A DNA stretch of 16,689 bases from an uncultured Oscillospiraceae bacterium (GTDB lineage Bacteria > Bacillota > Clostridia > Oscillospirales > Oscillospiraceae). Location of the stretch: contig CAKTXB010000014.1 in the NCBI GenBank assembly GCA_934630555.1, positions 1 through 16,689 of the forward strand, in the 5' to 3' direction. The translations under genes and the position numbers were made by a program. Of this stretch, positions 11,552 through 16,689 are shown in pieces (the stretch's first letter is position 1; every line of letters starts with the position of its first letter). The notes under the pieces were generated by a model. The model had not been told where the DNA came from. It worked only from the letters and a program-made list of their open reading frames with translations, and made no database searches.

Positions 11552-14500
11552 TTATGGTTCCTCGCCGGAACGCTCCTCCGGCTGCGGCCCGGAGCCTTCC
11601 TCCGCATCCTCCGGCGTGTCGCCGCCGGTGGGAGGAGCGTCCTCGTCGCCGCCGTTTTCCTCTGCGTCATCCAGATCTGCCGCGCGCAGCGGTTCCAGCG
11701 TCAGCGGCTCATAAATGGCGTCCGGAATGTGCCACTGGTAGCCATAGGCCTGCTCGTCATCCGTGAGCGTGACGGTGCCGCCATAAAGCGCGCGCTTTGT
11801 AAACAGCTCCGCGCCGCCCGGCGCTGTGAACGTCACGTCATACTGCGTTTCCTCCGGCGTCACGCGCACGGCCAGTGTATAGCGCACACCGTCGCGCATC
11901 AGCACCAGCTCCACCGTCACCGGTCCGGTCCGTGCCGTTTCCAGCGTGATGGACCGCGTCTGATAGCCGTCCTGCGCCAGCACGTCGTCTGCCAGCGTCA
12001 GGCGATATTCTTTTCCGGGCGTAAAGCCGTCGCTTCCGACCGGATACGGCGCGCCGTCCAGGATCACAGCCGACTCCAGCGTAAAAGCCTCCAGGTCCAC
12101 ATAGGCCGATGTGGCATACAGCATCAGGCTGTCCGCCGCCGGGCCGTTTTCCGCTGGGCGGCCAAGATAGCCTGTCGTGCCCTCCGGCACGGTGTGCGGC
12201 ACGCGGATGTCCTGATACTCCGTGCCGTTTGTCAGGCCCAGCACGTCGTTCGGGCTCACGGTCGCGCTGAGATAGACCGTCTGCGTAACGGCCATCGTCT
12301 GACCGTCTGCCGCCGTGTACGGGTACAGGCACGCAATGCGCACCACAGCCTCGCCCGCGGCAAAGCCGGTCATGGGCAGCCGGAACGTACCGCTGGCCGC
12401 GTCATACACAACGTCGCCCGCGCTGCATTCCACCACGTCCTGCTCTGAGTCGCCGCTGTCCACCAGCACGGTCCATTGCAGCTGCTCTGCCGCTGCCTGC
12501 GGCAGCAGATCGTCGTTTGCGTGGCGGACGGTAAGCGTCAATGCTTCCGTATCGCCCACATACACCTCTGGTGCGACCGGCTCGGCTTCCAGTGTCAGCT
12601 CCGCCGTCACCGTCAGATGCAGCGCAGCCGTAAAGTCGCCCATCTCAGCCTCGGCGAGGGCCTCGCCCACGCCGGTGCCATAGAATGTAACGGTGTAATA
12701 GCCGCCATCCGCGTCATAGTCTGAAATTTCTCCAACCTGCGCGGCCGGCGCGGCGCCCGCTGCCGCATCATCGTCGGCGCGCACCGTGATCTGCGGCTTT
12801 GCACCGCCCACACTTGCGCCTTCCACATACAGCCGTACCTGCACAGCTGCGCGCCCCGTGCCCTCCTGCACATTCAGCAGGTCGAGCGAGGCCGTGTTCC
12901 GTTCCCAGTACAGGCCGAATTTCGGCCATGCGCCGTAGTGGACGTTGACGGTGCGGTGAAAGATAGCGTCCTCCTGCGTCAGGACCGTCGGGAACGGGTA
13001 GTTCTGGCCGTCCAGCGCGTCATCATTGCCGGGGTGGCTGTATTTGCCGTTGATGGCCACGCCGGATTCCGTCGTCGTGACCGTACCGAACGTGCCGCCG
13101 CCGTTTTGCAGCTTGTCCAGCAGAATGCTGCTCATTTCGCTGTAGCTCAAATACGGCGTGGAGTCGTTATAGAGCGTGATCCGGCGCTTGTCCTCCCAGC
13201 GGGAGAGCACGTTGAGATTCTGGCTGCTCGGCCAGGTCTCGTTGGCGCCATACTCGCGGAAGTCATCCGCATTGGCGGCCGTTGTGCGCAGCGCATAGCA
13301 GTTGCGCAGCTCAGCCTCAGAGCCTGCGATCGTTGTAAACTCCTGCTGCATTTCGCCGTTGGACGCGATGGACTGCGCGCTTGCCACCAGATTGCTGCCG
13401 CGCTGCGGCACCTCCACAAAGCTGTAGCAATTTGTTACCAGCAGCGGATTGGTCACAGAGCCAAGGATCTGTGCGATCGAGCCTTCCGTGCGCAGCACGA
13501 TGCCGCCCGTGATGCCGCCGATCCAGATGCTGGTGCACTGGTCATAGTACTGGTTTGCAAACGGCACGATGCTCTTGATCGAACCGCCGGCATAGCAGCT
13601 GTCAATAGACGCCCGGCACGCGCCGGCAATGCCGCCCACACGCAGGTTCAGCCACTTGTAGTTGTAGCCAAAGTCCAGGGTTATCTCGTTTACTGCCGTA
13701 CAGCCGACAATGTTCATGTTTGTTGCGCCGACAAGACCCCCCACACAGCCGCCGCCCCAGCCGGTCTGATGCTCGCTGTTCGCTTCCTGCACGCTGTAGC
13801 CCTTGCCGCGGTGATCCACGATCTTATAGCCGGAAACGGTACAGTTGGTGATACTGGCCTTTGCGTTGAGGTCACGGCTGGCCGCAAAGCCGACCAAACC
13901 ACCCACCGTGTACCAGTTCGTGCCGTCCGGCCCATTCTCGATCTCGCTGCCGCGGTCAGAGTAAAGCACGATGTTTTCCAGCTTTGCGCCCGCTGTGATG
14001 CCAAACAGGCCGATACACTGCATATCGCTGTGTATCTCAATATTTTTGATGGCATACGACTGCCCGTCATAATGCTCCGCAAAGAAGGCTGTATACGGAT
14101 ACGACTCAGCGCTGTCCAGCGCCGAAGCCACATCATACAAACTGCCGATGGGTGTGAAATTCACCACGCGGCGGCCATGCTCCAAATACGAGTCCAAATT
14201 GTGGCTCTGCTTCCACGAAAGGCCGCGGCTGAGCGGCGCCGCTGTATCTTCATCCGTATAGATCAGGTACGGATACTGCTGAATGGTCCAGCGGTCGTAC
14301 TCTGAGGACGTATTGTCCTTGGAAAGGGAATACGTTGCCGACTGCACCGCCCAGTTCCAGTTGATATATTGCAGCTGCGCTACAGAGCGGATCTCATAGG
14401 GATTGTCCTCTGTGCCCGCCGGCTGCGTGCGCACCGCCGTGTCCAATTCCTGCTCGACGCCATCCAGTGTGATGCGCTTCAGGCTCATAGCGTTTGCAAA

Positions 14501-16689
14501 GAACGGGCAGACTTCATAGCTATACGTTGCAAGCCCCGCGTAGTCCAGCGTCCAGGTGCTGTTCTGGTCTTCGGAAGTCAGATACATATTGCCTGTCTGA
14601 TAGGCAATGAAGGTGTAGCCCGACATCTGCCGCGCCAGCGCTTCCTCGGCCGCCGCCACACGGCTGCCCGTCACGCAGCGCGTCACACGGAGCGTTGGGC
14701 GCGCGGCAGCATCCGTTTCGTAGAAATAGCCATAGCCATAGCGCGTGATCACACCGCCGTCGTCATGCTCCCGGCACAGCGAGTTGCCGCTGAGCAGGTC
14801 ATTTTCATTCGATGAGATCTCCGTGCCCTGACTGGTGCCGATGTAGCTGAAATGATAGCCGCTGTTGTTGCCGCCCTCTTCATATTCCCAATAGAACACG
14901 CCAAGCGTGCCAATATCCGCCTGTACCGGCCACGGGCCGTAGTGCACCGTATTCCCTGCCGCGTTCGTCACGACCGCCGGGAATGGATAGTCCTCGTCCG
15001 CTGCGCTGCCATCTGCCTTAAATGTTGCGTCCGCGCCCGAAAATTCGCGCAGCAGGAGCGCGCGCAGCTGCTCGCTGTGCAGCGGCTGCCCGGCCGCGAG
15101 GTTTGCAAATTCGTTGTGGGAGGTATTGTAGGCGTACAGCACGCCGTCATAGGCATAGGTGCCGCCGTCCAGATAATAACAGCTCACCGCCGCGCCGCCC
15201 TTCGGTGCAAAGCCATAGCTTTCCACCGCGCCGGCTGCCGTCAGCGCCGTGGCGCTGTAGCAGCGCCGGATAACGCCGCCGGCATTGCTTGCGGCAAATC
15301 CGCCAAGCTGCGCCGTGCCGCGCTTGGAATCCAGCAAACTGATGCGCCCCAGCGCATAGCTGCCTGTGATGCTCGCGCTGTTGCTGCCGACCAGACCGCC
15401 GGCATACACGCTGCCGTTTGTGGTCGTCAGGTCCATCCGGACCGTATCCGCCATGCTGTTTGTGATCGCGCCGCTGTTCGCGCCGGCAAGGCCGCCCAGC
15501 GTCAATGTGCTGGAATTGTAAACATGGAACGTCACGCCATAGCCCGCCGCCGCGCAGTTGCGGATGGTGCCATGATTGTATCCCGCCAACGCGCCCATCT
15601 GAACTGTCTGGCTGCTGCCGGAGGCTGTGTTGTCGCCCGCCTGGCCTGCATAAGTCAGGCTGCCGCCATCGCCCAGCAGCGTCACGTCCTGCACCACGCC
15701 GCGCGCGGCGATCGTACCGAACAGGCCAATGCGTCTTGCATTGGTGCGGAAGGACACGCCATGCACCGTGTGCCCGCCGCCGTCATACGCAGCCGTAAAG
15801 CCGGCTTCGCTCGTGATCGGCTGCTGCTCGGAAATGGCGCCGTGCGTTGTAAACGCGCCCCAGCGATAGCTTGTGTAGTCCACATCCAGCCGCTGCATAT
15901 AGGCGCTGGCCGTTGTAGAGGCCGCATAGTCCGGATAGAAGCGGCTGAGCGCATACAGCTGCCGCGCCGTGCGGATGTTGATGTGCTCCGGGGCATCCGG
16001 CTTCTGCTCCCCCGCCGTCACGCTCTCGGCAAAGTGCGGGTTATAGTAATAGCTCTTTCCATCCACCACGATCTGCTGATAAAATGCGTTTGAGCCGCTG
16101 CCGTCAACATAGTCCGTATCCACGACCGCCGCCGGAAGCGGCACGAGATAATAGGTCTGCTGCTGTGCCGTGACTGGGATGCGCGTGGCCGCCGTCAGCG
16201 TCATCGTCTGCCCGCCGGCATATTCCAGCCCGATGGTAAATGCAGCGCCCGGGTCGGCGGCAAACGCCAGTGCGTATCCGTCTCCCACCGCCACGCGGTC
16301 CGAGCGCAGCGTATAGGCGTTCGCGCCGCTGAAGGCGTACACATCCTGCCCATTTTCACGGTAGACCTCATAATACACCAGCGCGCCGGATTCAAACTCC
16401 GCCTGCCAGTCGCCATAGTGGTTCAGCGCCGCCAGCCGCGGATAGGAATAGTCGCTCAGCCCCTGCGCCATCAGGTTATACGGATAGCTCGCGCCGCCCG
16501 TCTGGCCGGTAAAGGCGTCGTTCAGATGCGCCGCGGCAAAATCGCGGCTGCTCAGTTCGGTGTAAGACACCTGCCGGGTCTGCTCCATCGCTGAGAAAGC
16601 GACATCGTCGTTGATGAGATAATACACGTTCTCCACCAGCCCCAGGCAGGCCGCTGCTGTGGAGAAGCACTGTGTATTGTGGTTCAGGG
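11552..16689 (-). CDS. Giant GLUG-repeat surface protein, 5' end beyond the window
   Basis: The frame is open from the right edge to the TAA at 11552 (1711 codons in the window). A GTG at 16636 exists, but protein-like sequence continues upstream (for example FSTAAACLGLVENVYYLIND), so the true start lies outside. Numbering from that GTG, residues about 1-200 are Tyr-rich. Two halves follow, each with a Gly/Asn-rich beta-repeat block resembling GLUG motifs (LGGLAGANSGAITNS, AGGLVGSNSASITGSYA; about 300-470 and 860-1070) and a duplicated YPFP...VHYG-WP...YWE module (550-584 and 1213-1245). Residues about 1250-1600 look like Ig-like beta domains, and the last 44 residues are an acidic Glu/Asp/Pro/Gly tail. 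No LPXTG, membrane helix or dockerin is seen at the C-terminus, so any anchor must be N-terminal. It is followed at 21 nt by three prepilin-like genes. A pilus-associated adhesin is my inference; GLUG proteins often act in adhesion. Confidence 0.8.
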   Translation of the reverse strand, partial: LNHNTQCFSTAAACLGLVENVYYLINDDVAFSAMEQTRQVSYTELSSRDFAAAHLNDAFTGQTGGASYPYNLMAQGLSDYSYPRLAALNHYGDWQAEFESGALVYYEVYRENGQDVYAFSGANAYTLRSDRVAVGDGYALAFAADPGAAFTIGLEYAGGQTMTLTAATRIPVTAQQQTYYLVPLPAAVVDTDYVDGSGSNAFYQQIVVDGKSYYYNPHFAESVTAGEQKPDAPEHINIRTARQLYALSRFYPDYAASTTASAYMQRLDVDYTSYRWGAFTTHGAISEQQPITSEAGFTAAYDGGGHTVHGVSFRTNARRIGLFGTIAARGVVQDVTLLGDGGSLTYAGQAGDNTASGSSQTVQMGALAGYNHGTIRNCAAAGYGVTFHVYNSSTLTLGGLAGANSGAITNSMADTVRMDLTTTNGSVYAGGLVGSNSASITGSYALGRISLLDSKRGTAQLGGFAASNAGGVIRRCYSATALTAAGAVESYGFAPKGGAAVSCYYLDGGTYAYDGVLYAYNTSHNEFANLAAGQPLHSEQLRALLLREFSGADATFKADGSAADEDYPFPAVVTNAAGNTVHYGPWPVQADIGTLGVFYWEYEEGGNNSGYHFSYIGTSQGTEISSNENDLLSGNSLCREHDDGGVITRYGYGYFYETDAAARPTLRVTRCVTGSRVAAAEEALARQMSGYTFIAYQTGNMYLTSEDQNSTWTLDYAGLATYSYEVCPFFANAMSLKRITLDGVEQELDTAVRTQPAGTEDNPYEIRSVAQLQYINWNWAVQSATYSLSKDNTSSEYDRWTIQQYPYLIYTDEDTAAPLSRGLSWKQSHNLDSYLEHGRRVVNFTPIGSLYDVASALDSAESYPYTAFFAEHYDGQSYAIKNIEIHSDMQCIGLFGITAGAKLENIVLYSDRGSEIENGPDGTNWYTVGGLVGFAASRDLNAKASITNCTVSGYKIVDHRGKGYSVQEANSEHQTGWGGGCVGGLVGATNMNIVGCTAVNEITLDFGYNYKWLNLRVGGIAGACRASIDSCYAGGSIKSIVPFANQYYDQCTSIWIGGITGGIVLRTEGSIAQILGSVTNPLLVTNCYSFVEVPQRGSNLVASAQSIASNGEMQQEFTTIAGSEAELRNCYALRTTAANADDFREYGANETWPSSQNLNVLSRWEDKRRITLYNDSTPYLSYSEMSSILLDKLQNGGGTFGTVTTTESGVAINGKYSHPGNDDALDGQNYPFPTVLTQEDAIFHRTVNVHYGAWPKFGLYWERNTASLDLLNVQEGTGRAAVQVRLYVEGASVGGAKPQITVRADDDAAAGAAPAAQVGEISDYDADGGYYTVTFYGTGVGEALAEAEMGDFTAALHLTVTAELTLEAEPVAPEVYVGDTEALTLTVRHANDDLLPQAAAEQLQWTVLVDSGDSEQDVVECSAGDVVYDAASGTFRLPMTGFAAGEAVVRIACLYPYTAADGQTMAVTQTVYLSATVSPNDVLGLTNGTEYQDIRVPHTVPEGTTGYLGRPAENGPAADSLMLYATSAYVDLEAFTLESAVILDGAPYPVGSDGFTPGKEYRLTLADDVLAQDGYQTRSITLETARTGPVTVELVLMRDGVRYTLAVRVTPEETQYDVTFTAPGGAELFTKRALYGGTVTLTDDEQAYGYQWHIPDAIYEPLTLEPLRAADLDDAEENGGDEDAPPTGGDTPEDAEEGSGPQPEERSGEEP

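Noticed and set aside
10760..12448. Plus-strand open frame of 562 codons
   Set aside because: It runs antisense to the giant protein and two prepilin-like genes, is extremely rich in Arg/His/Gln, has no ribosome binding site or domain, and is explained by GC-rich codon positions of the opposite strand.
12938..14305. Plus-strand open frame of 455 codons, and the similar 14852-16093 frame
   Set aside because: Both are antisense shadows of the giant repeat protein, with the same Arg/Ala/Val/His-biased composition and no recognisable domain.
16634..16636. GTG at 16636 as the start of the giant protein
   Set aside because: The frame remains open and protein-like to the window edge, there is no ribosome binding site before this GTG, and no signal sequence follows it.

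Overview
The window looks like chromosome from a spore-forming, GC-rich member of the Clostridia, most likely an Oscillospiraceae/Ruminococcaceae-type gut anaerobe. The evidence is a spoIIGA-sigE sporulation pair that closely matches the Firmicutes families, strong AGGAGG-type ribosome binding sites, sigma-A-like promoters, a DUF951 gene, and GC-rich third codon positions. The lineage is inferred from gene content; no 16S or other marker is present.

Left part (1-3700): two adjacent regulator genes on the minus strand, a YheO-type PAS/HTH protein and an IclR-family repressor, are divergent from a plus-strand operon encoding KDPG/KHG aldolase (kdgA, TTG start) and a PfkB-type 2-keto-3-deoxygluconate kinase (kdgK), which ends in a strong terminator. 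Together the two enzymes phosphorylate KDG and split KDPG to pyruvate and glyceraldehyde 3-phosphate, the last steps of uronate/pectin breakdown. The IclR protein is the natural candidate regulator (KdgR-like).

Middle (3700-6060): an unrecognised lipoprotein gene is followed by a reading frame broken by an in-frame TGA. Then comes about 900 bp without convincing genes. It holds two 149-bp direct repeats differing at 2 positions, four copies of a 20-bp motif, and up to five terminator-like hairpins in a row, all oriented as if downstream of a tRNA-Leu(CAA) gene.

Centre (6061-9960): on the minus strand, spoIIGA-sigE (membrane aspartic protease and pro-sigma-E) and rarA-DUF951 (replication-associated AAA+ ATPase plus a small Cys-containing protein). 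Divergent from rarA, with back-to-back promoters, is nth (endonuclease III). sigG does not follow sigE; the tRNA-Leu gene does, with its own promoter overlapping the sigE stop codon.

Right part (10038-16689, minus strand): an apparent operon of a giant repeat-rich surface protein (at least 1711 residues, 5' end outside the window) followed by three prepilin-like genes. The three resemble the PilX/GspK, PilV/GspI and PilW/GspJ tip pseudopilins, but here they are coupled to a GLUG-repeat, adhesin-like protein. This is the most interesting candidate system: a Gram-positive type IV filament tip module that may carry a giant adhesin. nth and this operon converge on a shared, probably bidirectional terminator.
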